DNA of 34,024 nt, from NCBI GenBank assembly GCA_030752795.1, contig JASMDM010000037.1, positions 1-34,024 of the forward strand. Direction: 5' to 3'. The stretch is from SAR202 cluster bacterium (GTDB lineage Bacteria > Chloroflexota > Dehalococcoidia > Lucifugimonadales > UBA1123). This document shows, one piece after another, positions 1-7,600 of the stretch (positions are counted from its first letter, which is position 1; every line of letters starts with the position of its first letter). The notes below the pieces were generated by a model. That model did no database searches, was not told the origin of the DNA, and saw only the letters and a program-made list of their open reading frames with translations. The position numbers were made by a program, and so were the translations under genes.

Positions 1-156
1 TTGGGAGAAGGGTACAGACGGGCAGAAGAACAGGTTGGCGAGGCAGATGTTCGATCTCGTCTGGACCAGTGACGAGAAGGTGGTTGCGGTTAGGCCCAGG
101 GCTGAGCTCAGGCCTTTCTTCCAGGTCTCAGAATACTGTCAAGAAAAAAGTCTGTC

Positions 157-207
157 TGGCGACCCCGACCGGATTCGAACCGGCGATCTCTGCCTTGACA
201 GGGCAGG
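157..207 (-). pseudogene. 3' half of tRNA-Asp(GTC), 5' half missing
   Basis: Read on the minus strand, this has a 5-bp anticodon stem, a seven-base loop CTGTCAA (anticodon GTC, Asp), a five-base variable loop, a T-arm with loop TTCGAAT, the acceptor 3' strand CGGGGTC, discriminator G (usual for Asp) and an encoded CCA at 157-159. Upstream of the anticodon stem (208-273) there is no D-arm and no GACCCCG to close the acceptor stem, so it cannot fold as a tRNA. It is the last member of the tRNA-Phe/tRNA-Gly unit. Loss of exactly the 5' half could be an integrase attachment-site remnant, a deletion or an assembly join. No integrase gene is visible in the window. The identification of the fragment is firm; its origin is inference. 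Confidence 0.8.
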
Positions 208-273
208 TCAACATCGACACTTCGTCTTGGATTGCTGAAAGAATCGGGCAGGCCGTACTCTTCGTTTGCCGGT

Positions 274-348
274 TGGAGCGGGAGAGGGGATTCGAACCCC
301 CGACATCTTCCTTGGCAAGGAAGTGCTCTACCACTGAGCTACTCCCGC
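274..348 (-). tRNA. tRNA-Gly(GCC)
   Basis: A complete cloverleaf on the minus strand. The acceptor GCGGGAG (348-342) pairs with CTCCCGC, the D-arm is GCTC/GAGC, the anticodon stem is CTTCC/GGAAG with loop TTGCCAA (anticodon GCC), and the T-arm loop is TTCGAAT. The discriminator is T and CCA is encoded at 274-276. It lies 65 nt downstream of tRNA-Phe and is presumably co-transcribed with it. Confidence 0.96.
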
Positions 349-413
349 TCGCATTCCGGGCGTCCATGACGCGTCCGAGGGGTGCTCGTGACGCCGCCGT
401 GGGCCGGCTCCGG

Positions 414-486
<73 letters not shown>

Positions 487-496
487 TCCTAGAAAT

Positions 497-526
497 ATGG
501 TAGGCGGACGGCGAAGCCGATGTCAA
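497..526 (-). promoter_or_regulatory. sigma-70-type promoter of the tRNA cluster
   Basis: On the minus strand a perfect -35 box TTGACA (526-521) is followed after 18 nt by TACCAT (502-497, 4/6 match). The predicted start, around 490, is only a few bases upstream of the 5' end of tRNA-Phe at 486. This arrangement is typical for a stable-RNA operon. Confidence 0.65.
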
Positions 527-647
527 GACGCGCGTGTGCGTACGCGTGAGGGGTGCGTGAGCGGCTGTCGATCGGGCTTAGCCCTCAGCAGTCAGCCCTC
601 AGCGAGTCGAGCGACCGTGGACGTTCGAGACGAAAAACTTGAATTGT

Positions 648-734
648 GCCCACCCGCCCGCCTTCGAGGGTGTTGTTAATTGGGGGCACATCCCCCAATC
701 CCCTTGCCAGAGGGGCGTTGCCCTCTGGACTCCC
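648..734. repeat. dispersed palindromic repeat family 1, copy A
   Basis: The unit starts with a CCCACCCGCCCGCC block (649-662). It is followed by a perfect 8-bp hairpin ATTGGGGG/CCCCCAAT (679-699) and a second perfect 8-bp hairpin CCAGAGGG/CCCTCTGG (707-728), and ends with ACTCCC. The same order of blocks recurs in inverse orientation at 19732-19810, in degenerate form at 19588-19660, and as a left-half copy at 30818-30858. All copies are intergenic. Confidence 0.75.
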
Positions 735-938
735 ATGACCAATCGTTCCGGGATGGAAGCGTCTCGTTTGCGCCTGCGTATCAGTGGTCGCTGCACGCAC
801 GCGTTTGGCTCCCGCCCAGATGCCTCATTCGTGGCCTTCGTTTTCCTACCATCGTGACTGAGCGATGGTGTAGAATTGAGAATGGCGTTGGCCAGGGGTG
901 GCGACAACGCTAATCCTGTTGCTTTCCGAGGTTCCCGT

Positions 939-2321
939 TTGGCTGATTTTGATGTTGTCGTACTTGGGTCCGGACCTGGCGGATATGTAGCCGCGATTCG
1001 CGCCGGACAGCTTGGGCTGCGAACCGCGATCGTCGAGCGTGACGCGCTCGGCGGCGTGTGCCTGAACTGGGGCTGTATTCCGTCCAAGGCGTTGCTTCGA
1101 AACGCCGAGGTTCTCGATCTCGTCCAACACGCCGACGACTACGGCATCAGCGTCGACAACATCGAGTTCGACTACGGTAAAGCCGTCGACCGAAGCCGTG
1201 AGGTGGTCGGACGCCTGACTCGCGGAGTCGGGATGCTTCTCAAGAAGAACAACGTCGAGCACATCCCAGGCATCGGCCGGCTCGTCGACGGGTCGACTAT
1301 CGAGATCACCGACAGCGGGCGACGGGTGACGGCGGACAACGTCATCATCGCCACCGGAGCTCGGCAGCGCGACATCGCGTCGCTGCCCGTCGACCGGAGT
1401 ATCGTCATCACGAGTCGCGAGGCGATCGAGTTGCGCGATGTCCCGCAGCGCGTCGTGATCGTCGGCGGAGGCGCGACGGGCTGCGAGTTCGCTCACATCT
1501 GGAACACGTACGGCGCCGAGGTCACCATAGTCGAACTCCTCCCGAGCCTCATTCCGAACGAAGACGCGGAGATCGGGGCTCAATTGCAGCGCTCGTTCCG
1601 CCGTCAGGGCATCAATTTCATGACCGGCGCGAACGTCGGAGGCATCACCGTAACCGGCAACACGGCGAGCGTGGCCGTGTCGGCCAACGGCGAGTCGTCG
1701 ACGATCGACTGCGACAAGGTTCTCGTCGCGGTTGGGGTTCAGGGCAACATCGACAACATCGGCCTCGACGCCGCGGGAATCGAAACGGACCGTGGCTTCA
1801 TCCAAATTGACGAAAGGATGCAGACCAACGTCGCGGGCGTGTACGCGATCGGCGACGTGACGGGCAAGCTGCTGCTGGCGCACGTGGCGTCGGCGCAGGG
1901 CGTCACTGCCGTCGAGACCATCGCAGGCCTGGATCCGCCCCAACTCGACTACACGCTGATGCCTCGGGCGATCTATTGCAAGCCACAAGTCGCGAGTTTC
2001 GGGCTGACCGAGGCGCAGGCTATCGAGCAGGGTCACGCGATCAAAATCGGCAAGTTCCCGTTCATCGCCAGCGGCAAAGCGCTGGCGCTCGGAGCGTCCG
2101 AGGGATTCGTGAAGCTCGTTGTCGACGAAGAGATCGGCGAGATTCTCGGCGGACACATGATCGGCACCGAAGTGACCGAGCTCCTGGGCGAGCTCTCGAT
2201 GACGAGACTCCTCGAAGGCACGACGGCCGAACTCGGTTGGTTAGTACATCCGCACCCGTCGATATCGGAGACCCTCAAAGAAGCGGCCCTGGCGGCACAA
2301 GGCGAGGCGATACATATCTGA
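939..2321 (+). CDS. lpdA: dihydrolipoamide dehydrogenase (E3)
   Basis: This flavoprotein re-oxidises dihydrolipoyl groups of E2 with NAD+. It is the shared E3 subunit of 2-oxoacid dehydrogenase complexes in the cytoplasm. The FAD-binding motif GSGPGG is at residues 10-15, followed by the redox disulfide CLNWGC (C41, C46). There is an NAD-binding GGGATGCEF region near residue 180, a second FAD-contact region (YAIGDVTG), and the C-terminal HPHPSISE with the catalytic H439/E444 pair. The 460-residue length is normal. I chose TTG at 939: GAGG at 928-931 has good spacing and the family typically starts just before this segment. An in-frame ATG at 882 would add 19 unconserved residues. It is the only E3 in the window, although two E1/E2 sets follow, so it probably serves both. 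Confidence 0.95.
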   Translation: MADFDVVVLGSGPGGYVAAIRAGQLGLRTAIVERDALGGVCLNWGCIPSKALLRNAEVLDLVQHADDYGISVDNIEFDYGKAVDRSREVVGRLTRGVGMLLKKNNVEHIPGIGRLVDGSTIEITDSGRRVTADNVIIATGARQRDIASLPVDRSIVITSREAIELRDVPQRVVIVGGGATGCEFAHIWNTYGAEVTIVELLPSLIPNEDAEIGAQLQRSFRRQGINFMTGANVGGITVTGNTASVAVSANGESSTIDCDKVLVAVGVQGNIDNIGLDAAGIETDRGFIQIDERMQTNVAGVYAIGDVTGKLLLAHVASAQGVTAVETIAGLDPPQLDYTLMPRAIYCKPQVASFGLTEAQAIEQGHAIKIGKFPFIASGKALALGASEGFVKLVVDEEIGEILGGHMIGTEVTELLGELSMTRLLEGTTAELGWLVHPHPSISETLKEAALAAQGEAIHI

Positions 2322-2408
2322 TCAGGCGCACGGCGTTCGGCGGCTGGGTTTCGGTGGAGCACCATTAGCAACAGTGGGTAAGAGTGCTCGCGGCAAGCGA
2401 AGCATGGC

Positions 2409-2509
2409 TTGGCCTTAAAAGGCCAGAGCACCCTTCGAGTGGCGGCGCGGGCGTTCAAGTCTGACCAGTCCTATCGGGACTAGGTTTGGCCCTGAAGGGC
2501 CAGAACACC
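2409..2509. repeat. palindromic repeat family 2, two copies
   Basis: Two short stem-loops between lpdA and pdhA, TTGGCCTTAAAAGGCC (2409-2424) and TTTGGCCCTGAAGGGCC (2485-2501), are each followed by AGAGCACC or AGAACACC. The family reads GGTGCTCTGG.CC...GGCCAA in the other orientation. It recurs at 6223-6255 with a 9-bp stem and at 10668-10683 as a half copy. The arm next to GGTGCTCT is conserved while the loop sequence changes. The remaining 2322-2594 intergenic bases show nothing else I can name. Confidence 0.6.
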
Positions 2510-2594
2510 GGCGACCGGCTATGAGGCTGGCCAAAACGCAACATGAATCGTTGAATCGTCCGACATCGGCATCGGTGGATCACAGAGGTTCTCA

Positions 2595-3569
2595 ATGAAG
2601 TTGGCGCCGAATATCGAAAAGAGCGAAGTCGCAGGCCTCTACCGGCAGATGCTGCTCATTCGACGTTTCGAAGAAGCCGCGGCCAGGCTGTACATGCAGA
2701 GCCATATTCGGGGATTTTTGCACCTGTACATCGGCGAGGAAGCCATCGCGGTCGGATCTGTGTCCACGCTTGGGCCGCAGGACTACGTGATCGGCCACTA
2801 TCGCGATCACGGCCACGCCCTCGCTCGCGGCATGGACCCCAAGGTTGCGATGGCTGAATTGTGCGGCAAGGCGACCGGCAGCAGCGGCGGCAAGGGCGGC
2901 TCGATGCACCTGTTCGACGCCAAGCTCAATTTCATGGGCGGCCACGCGATCGTCGCCGGCCAGATCCCGATTGCGGTCGGCCTGGCCCTCGCGATCAAGT
3001 ACAAGCGCGAGAACGGCGCGGTGCTCTGCTTCTTCGGCGACGGCGCGGTGAACGAGGGCGAGTTCCACGAGTCGCTGAACCTGGCGTCGGTATGGAACCT
3101 GCCCGTGATCTTCTTCTTAGAAAACAACCTCTACGGCATGGGCACGCACGTCGAACGGACCCACGCCGGCGGACGCGACATCTACAAGTCGGCCGAACAG
3201 TACAAGATCCCGGCGATCCAGGTCGACGGCATGGACTTGATGGCCGTCCGACAGGCAACCTCCGAAGCGGTCGAGCGCATCCGCGACATCGGCGGACCGA
3301 TCTTCCTCGAAGCCATGACGTATCGATATCGTGGCCACTCGATGGCCGACCCTGTCGCGTATCGCGAGACCGCCGAGGTTGAGGAGTGGCGCGTCAGCGA
3401 CCCGATCGAGCGATTCAAGGCGTTTACACGCGCCGAAGGGCTCATCAACGACGACGAGGCAGCCGAGATCGACGCGGACGTCGCCAAGACCATCGAAGAG
3501 GTGGTGCAGTTCGCTCTGGACAGCCCTGAGCCGGACACGGACACCCTTTTCGACAACATCTACTCGTAG
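2595..3569 (+). CDS. pdhA: pyruvate dehydrogenase E1 component, alpha subunit
   Basis: This is the thiamine-diphosphate-dependent E1alpha of a 2-oxoacid dehydrogenase, which decarboxylates the oxoacid and passes the acyl group to E2 lipoyl arms. The 324 residues include the ThDP/Mg motif from GDG (148-150) to NN (177-178), a phosphorylation-loop-like RYRGHSMADPVAYR segment, and NLYGMGTHVERTHAG, which resembles pyruvate rather than branched-chain enzymes. GAGG lies upstream of the ATG at 2595. pdhB starts 15 bases after the stop, so the two are co-transcribed. Substrate assignment to pyruvate is by motif resemblance only; acetoin or another 2-oxoacid is possible. Confidence 0.9.
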   Translation: MKLAPNIEKSEVAGLYRQMLLIRRFEEAAARLYMQSHIRGFLHLYIGEEAIAVGSVSTLGPQDYVIGHYRDHGHALARGMDPKVAMAELCGKATGSSGGKGGSMHLFDAKLNFMGGHAIVAGQIPIAVGLALAIKYKRENGAVLCFFGDGAVNEGEFHESLNLASVWNLPVIFFLENNLYGMGTHVERTHAGGRDIYKSAEQYKIPAIQVDGMDLMAVRQATSEAVERIRDIGGPIFLEAMTYRYRGHSMADPVAYRETAEVEEWRVSDPIERFKAFTRAEGLINDDEAAEIDADVAKTIEEVVQFALDSPEPDTDTLFDNIYS

Positions 3570-3584
3570 CACTGGAGCATTTCC

Positions 3585-4562
3585 TTGGCAGAGATGATTT
3601 TCAGAGAGGCCATCGCGCAAGGGCTGCGCGAGGCCATCGAAGGCGACGAAAACGTTCTCCTGATGGGAGAGGACATTGGCGCATACGACGGCGCGTACGC
3701 CGTCACGCGAGGATTCCTAGACAAGTACGGCCCCGAGCGCGTTCGGGACACGCCCATATCGGAATCGGGATTCGTCGGCGCGGCGGTGGGAGCGGCCCTC
3801 GCGGGACTGAAGCCGATCGTCGAGATCATGACGATCAACTTCTCGCTCCTGGCCATGGACCAGATCATCAACCACGCGGCCAAGCTGCCGTACATGTCCA
3901 ACGGCCAGTTCAAGGTGCCGATGATCATCCGCACGGTAACCGGCGGCGGGGCGCAACTCGCCGCGACGCACAGCCAGAGCTTCGAAGGGTGGTACGCTTC
4001 GGTGCCCGGACTCAAGGTCGCCGTCCCTTCGACCCCGTACGATGCGCTTGGGCTGCTTCGGACCGCGATCAACGACGCAAATCCGATTATCTTTGCCGAG
4101 CATGCGTTGCTCTACGGTTCGCGAGGAGATGTGCCGGCCGACTACTACGACGTGCCGTTCGGCAAAGCGAACGTGACGCGGACGGGCGAAGACATCACGC
4201 TGGTCGCGCATGGTCGCATGGCGCACATCGCTTCGCAGGCGGCCGATATGCTCGCCGAACGCGGCAAAGACGCGGAGGTGATCGACCTTCGCACGCTCCG
4301 GCCGCTGGACGTCGAAACCGTCGTCGAGTCCGTCAAGAAGACCAACCGGGCGGTCATCGTCGAGGAGACCTGGAAGACGGGCGGATTCGCGGGAGAGATC
4401 GCGAGCTCAATCCAGGAACAGGCTTTCGATTACCTGGACGGCCCAGTGGTCCGCGTCGGCGGCGCGGACGTTCCGACTCCGTACAACGGCACGCTCGAAG
4501 CGGCGACGATTCCCAACGCCGAGCGAGTTCTCGAATCGATCGAGAAGCAACTGGGTTTGTAG
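3585..4562 (+). CDS. pdhB: pyruvate dehydrogenase E1 component, beta subunit
   Basis: E1beta pairs with the preceding E1alpha in an alpha2beta2 heterotetramer and supplies half of the ThDP site. The 325 residues show the family landmarks: GEDIGAYDGAY near residue 27, VRDTPISESGFVGAAVGAA near 52-70, GAQLAATHSQS near 123, and the transketolase C-terminal domain (EDITLVAHGRM, then IDLRTLRPLD and VEETWKTGGF). The start is TTG at 3585 with GGAG at 3574-3577, seven bases upstream. An in-frame ATG at 3594 is the alternative. It ends 113 bases before the E2 gene. Confidence 0.9.
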   Translation: MAEMIFREAIAQGLREAIEGDENVLLMGEDIGAYDGAYAVTRGFLDKYGPERVRDTPISESGFVGAAVGAALAGLKPIVEIMTINFSLLAMDQIINHAAKLPYMSNGQFKVPMIIRTVTGGGAQLAATHSQSFEGWYASVPGLKVAVPSTPYDALGLLRTAINDANPIIFAEHALLYGSRGDVPADYYDVPFGKANVTRTGEDITLVAHGRMAHIASQAADMLAERGKDAEVIDLRTLRPLDVETVVESVKKTNRAVIVEETWKTGGFAGEIASSIQEQAFDYLDGPVVRVGGADVPTPYNGTLEAATIPNAERVLESIEKQLGL

Positions 4563-4640
4563 GCGGCGCCCGGCCGTCTCGATGGTCTCTCCGGCAAACT
4601 CAGCACGGGCATCGAGCCTGACGGCGGTCTGAGTCCGGAG

Positions 4641-4656
4641 AATACATATTTGTATT
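4641..4656. promoter_or_regulatory. AT-rich inverted repeat upstream of E2
   Basis: A perfect inverted repeat AATACA-TATT-TGTATT sits in a GC-rich gap, 20 bases before the E2 start codon and just ahead of its strong GAGGGGG ribosome-binding site. It could be an operator or an RNA hairpin controlling E2 expression. The palindrome is directly seen; its function is inferred. Confidence 0.35.
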
Positions 4657-4675
4657 ACGTTCCGAGGGGGTAACA

Positions 4676-6028
4676 ATGGCAACTGACCTCACCATGCCCC
4701 AGATGGGCTACGACATGCAAGAAGGCACTGTCGTTCGATGGCTGATAGACGAGGGAGCCGCGGTCGAGCTTGGCGAAGCGATCGCGGAGATCGAGACGGA
4801 CAAGGCGGTCGTCGAATTCGAGTCGTATGCTTCCGGCACCTTGCTGCGACACGTGGTTCCCGAAGGCAGTGTAGTGCCCGTGGGCCAGGTGATCGCGGTG
4901 GTGGGCGCCGAGGGCGAAGTGCCTGTCGTCGAGGCGGAGCCGGCCCCCGCGGACGATGCGGCAGACGATCCCGTCGTATCAAAAGAAGAGACTCCCAGCG
5001 AGCCCGTGGCAGAATCCGAACCGGAAACCGCTGCCATACCGTTGGAAGCCCCGGCGAGCGCTCCGTCGGCCGATGGAGGCGCTGAAATGCAACCGGAAGA
5101 GGACGAACGGCGGACATTCGCCACCCCGGCTGCACGAAAGATCGCCGAAGAGCGAGGCATCGACCTCGCGACTGTCGCGGGCACGGGCCCCGGCGGTCGA
5201 ATCGTCAAAGAAGACGTGCTGGCCGCGCCCGAGCCGCCACCCGAATTCGAGGCGGCTCCACCTCCGCCACCGCCGTTGCAGTCCATCCCACCGATGCCTG
5301 AGCCCGTCATCGCGTCGGTAGCCGACGATGATTCAGCTCCCGCCGAAAGGCTGGAGCCGCTCTCGGGCATGAGGCAGCAGATCGCGCGCGTCACGGTGCG
5401 AAGCAAGACCGAGAAACCGCACTTCTACGTGACAACTGACATCGACATGAGCCAGGCGATGGCACTGCGACCGCAGATCAACCAGACTTTGGCCGATGAG
5501 GGCGTCCGCGTCACGGTCAACGACCTGATCATCAAGGCATGCGTTCACGCGCTGAAGGTCTACCCGAAATTCAACTCGTACTACCACGACGACGGCATCC
5601 AGCAAAACGACGCCATCAACATCGGCGTCGCCATCGCCATCGAGAAAGGGCTGATCGTTCCGGCCATGTTGGACTGCGGCGAAAAGTCGCTCAAAGAGCT
5701 CGCGCAGGGGAGTCGAGACCTGGCGGACAGAGCCGGGAACGGCACACTGCGTCCGCAAGAGTACTCGGGCGGCACCTTCGCGGTCAGCAACCTGGGCATG
5801 TTCGGCGTCTCCAACTTCGTGGCCATCATTCAGCCGCCCCAGAGCGCCGTCCTGGCTATCGGCGCGGTTCGCAAGATGCCCGTGGTCCGCGACGACGAGG
5901 TTGTCGTCTCCGAGGTCATGACGGTTACGCTGTCCGGCGATCACCGCATCGTGGACGGCGCGGAAGGCGCCCAGTTCGTCAACGAGGTCAAACGCCTCCT
6001 CGAGAGCCCGCTGGGGATGCTGGTGTAG
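4676..6028 (+). CDS. pdhC: dihydrolipoamide acyltransferase (E2)
   Basis: E2 core of the first 2-oxoacid dehydrogenase complex; it moves the acyl group from E1 to CoA through a swinging lipoyl arm. Domains in order: one N-terminal lipoyl domain (about 1-80) with the lipoylated lysine K43 in ETDKAVVEFE; a long acidic, proline/alanine-rich linker; a peripheral-subunit-binding domain (about 147-182; TPAARKIAEERGIDL); a second Pro-rich linker; and the catalytic domain (about 225-450) ending in DHRIVDG, where H423 and D427 are the CoA-acetyltransferase-type catalytic residues. The ATG has a strong GAGGGGGT ribosome-binding site. The 450-residue length is usual for a single-lipoyl E2. Confidence 0.92.
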   Translation: MATDLTMPQMGYDMQEGTVVRWLIDEGAAVELGEAIAEIETDKAVVEFESYASGTLLRHVVPEGSVVPVGQVIAVVGAEGEVPVVEAEPAPADDAADDPVVSKEETPSEPVAESEPETAAIPLEAPASAPSADGGAEMQPEEDERRTFATPAARKIAEERGIDLATVAGTGPGGRIVKEDVLAAPEPPPEFEAAPPPPPPLQSIPPMPEPVIASVADDDSAPAERLEPLSGMRQQIARVTVRSKTEKPHFYVTTDIDMSQAMALRPQINQTLADEGVRVTVNDLIIKACVHALKVYPKFNSYYHDDGIQQNDAINIGVAIAIEKGLIVPAMLDCGEKSLKELAQGSRDLADRAGNGTLRPQEYSGGTFAVSNLGMFGVSNFVAIIQPPQSAVLAIGAVRKMPVVRDDEVVVSEVMTVTLSGDHRIVDGAEGAQFVNEVKRLLESPLGMLV

Positions 6029-6040
6029 GGCAGTTCATAG

Positions 6041-6174
6041 CGGCGGGTTTCAACCCGCTCGTGGTTTCGCCCAGCATCATTGTTGCAGTCGGGTGTTTCT
6101 ACGGTTGTTGCGCCCATTAACGATGTTGTTCGGCATTCGATAAGCGGTGGGCGGGTTTGAATCCCTCCCCTACG
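6041..6174. repeat. MITE-like inverted pair of GGGTTTgAAACCC repeats, degenerate copy
   Basis: Two related palindromes lie about 110 bases apart in opposite orientation: GCGGGTTTCAACCCGC around 6043-6058, and GCGGGTTTGAATCCCTCCCC at 6151-6170, followed by TAC. The arrangement matches the better preserved element at 20761-20900. Together with the stem-loop at 6223-6255 it occupies most of the 339-base gap between the E2 gene and the first CoA-transferase. I see no gene here. Confidence 0.55.
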
Positions 6175-6222
6175 GATCGTGCCACCCACGCCTCGCTCCA
6201 GAACCGATGATACGGCTACGCC

Positions 6223-6255
6223 GGTGCTCTGGCCCCGATAGAATCGGGGCCAAGC
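6223..6255. repeat. palindromic repeat family 2, long-stem copy
   Basis: GGTGCTCT is followed by a perfect 9-bp stem GGCCCCGAT/ATCGGGGCC (6231-6251) with the three-base loop AGA, then AAGC. It belongs to the same family as 2409-2509. There is no T-run after the stem, so it is a poor fit to an intrinsic terminator for the E2 operon. Confidence 0.55.
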
Positions 6256-6308
6256 TGCCTATGCCCAAGTGCGACCGCCCGTCTGCGGCCAAACTCCCCT
6301 GCCCCGTG

Positions 6309-6337
6309 TTGTGCTCGGAATGCGGAACATTTAAGAT
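6309..6337 (+). promoter_or_regulatory. candidate promoter of the CoA-transferase cluster
   Basis: TTGTGC (6309-6314) and TAAGAT (6332-6337) are separated by exactly 17 bases. They match the sigma-70 consensus at 3/6 and 4/6 positions. The predicted start is about 25 bases ahead of the ATG at 6368. This is a moderate match whose position is its best support. Confidence 0.4.
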
Positions 6338-6367
6338 TGGCTTTGATCTTCGAAACAAGGTGATTGC

Positions 6368-7558
6368 ATGGGTGCTCTAGACAATATCGTGGTGCTTGAC
6401 CTTTCGCGTATCCTGGCCGGACCCTACTCGACTCAGATGCTTGCAGACCTGGGCGCGACCGTTTGGAAAATCGAATCGCCGTGGGGCGACGACACCCGCA
6501 AGTGGGGGCCGCCGTTTCAGGAGACCGAGAGTTCGTATTTCCTTTCGGCGAACCGGGGCAAAAAAAGCCTTATCGTCAACCTTCGCGATGAGCGCGGACA
6601 GGCCGTCATCCGACAGATGGCGGCAAAAGCCGATGTCCTCGTGGAGAACTTCAAGTCCGGCGACCTCGCGCGATACGGCCTCGACTACGAGGCGATGGCC
6701 GAGCTCAACCCTGGGCTCGTCTATGCTTCAGTTACTGGTTTCGGGCAGACGGGACCCCGCGCCGCCGAGCCGGGGTACGACGCCGCGCTTCAGGGCATGA
6801 CCGGCATCATGAGCGTCTCAGGTGAGCCCGACGGCCCTCCCACCAAGGTCGGCGTGGCATGGATTGACATCCTGACCGGCTTGAATGCGACGATCGGAAT
6901 CCTGACCGCGCTCCACGAGCGTCACACCAGCGGCCTGGGACAACGAGTAGACGTGTCGCTGTTCGACTCGGGAATCGCGGCGATGGCGAACCTGGCGCAA
7001 AGTTATCTGGCAACCGGAGTGGCGCCTGGCCGGATCGGCACGGCGCATCCTCAAATCGCCCCTTACCAGGCGTTCGAGGCGTCGGACGGATACTTCATGC
7101 TCGCGGTCGGCAACGACAACCAGTTCCGAAGGGTATGCGACGCGCTTGGGCTGTCCGATCTGCCGGACGATCCTCGCTTCGCCGAAAACGCCGGCAGGGT
7201 CGAGAACCGAGACGAGTTGATTGCAATGTATTCTGAGGCTTTCAGCAAGAACACGCGCGATCACTGGATCGCCGTCATCGGGGAGATCGGCGTCACCGTG
7301 ACCCCCGTGAACACGCTGGCTGACATCTTCGAAGACCCGCAGGCGAAAGCTCGAAAGTCGCTGTGGGACATGGACCACCCGACCATCGGCAAGATCCAGG
7401 TTATCGGGAGCGCGCTCCAGCACCTCAGCCGCACGCCGGCCGCCCCAAGCACGCCGCCTCCGCTGCTCGGAGAGCACACGCGAGAGGTTCTGAGCGACGC
7501 CTTGGGCATCCCCGAAGACGAGATCGCCGAATTGTTCGAGGCGGGCGTCGTCAAGTGA
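6368..7558 (+). CDS. CaiB/BaiF family III CoA-transferase (1)
   Basis: Family III CoA-transferases move CoA between carboxylic acids through an aspartyl-CoA thioester; they act in the cytoplasm as interlocked dimers. This 396-residue protein has the N-terminal VLDLSRILAGPYSTQMLADLG segment typical of the family, VENFKSG near residue 95, and FGQTGP. The expected catalytic aspartate is present (D167 in AWIDILTG), followed by GQRVDVSLFDS. The C-terminus contains the usual LGEHTREVL motif. AAGGTGA precedes the ATG. It is first in a run of three CaiB/BaiF genes, with a 42-base gap to the next. The acid substrate and CoA donor cannot be read from the sequence. Confidence 0.92.
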   Translation: MGALDNIVVLDLSRILAGPYSTQMLADLGATVWKIESPWGDDTRKWGPPFQETESSYFLSANRGKKSLIVNLRDERGQAVIRQMAAKADVLVENFKSGDLARYGLDYEAMAELNPGLVYASVTGFGQTGPRAAEPGYDAALQGMTGIMSVSGEPDGPPTKVGVAWIDILTGLNATIGILTALHERHTSGLGQRVDVSLFDSGIAAMANLAQSYLATGVAPGRIGTAHPQIAPYQAFEASDGYFMLAVGNDNQFRRVCDALGLSDLPDDPRFAENAGRVENRDELIAMYSEAFSKNTRDHWIAVIGEIGVTVTPVNTLADIFEDPQAKARKSLWDMDHPTIGKIQVIGSALQHLSRTPAAPSTPPPLLGEHTREVLSDALGIPEDEIAELFEAGVVK

Positions 7559-7600
7559 AGCGTCCGGTGCAAAGAATATTCGAGCGTCGCACTTGCAAAC

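Larger units (their letters stand above)
488..938. other. intergenic region between tRNA cluster and lpdA
   Basis: No convincing gene is present. The region holds the tRNA promoter, a 10-base direct repeat AGCCCTCAGC (580-589 and 594-603) and one copy of the palindromic repeat family described at 648-734. A possible -10 box TAGAAT at 871-876 has no good -35 partner. If used, it would place the lpdA transcript start near 883 and favour the TTG start at 939. Confidence 0.5.

Noticed and set aside
1..72. Open frame of 23 codons from the window start to a TGA, as a possible gene end
   Set aside because: It is too short to show homology, and an open frame of that size is expected by chance in GC-rich DNA.
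846..2156. Long minus-strand open frame (about 436 codons) opposite lpdA
   Set aside because: It is antisense to a gene with a full set of E3 motifs, with Arg/Asp/Val-rich composition typical of GC-rich shadow frames.
6223..6255. Intrinsic terminator for the first dehydrogenase operon
   Set aside because: The 9-bp stem is strong but no T-run follows on either strand, and the sequence belongs to a repeat family also found between other genes.
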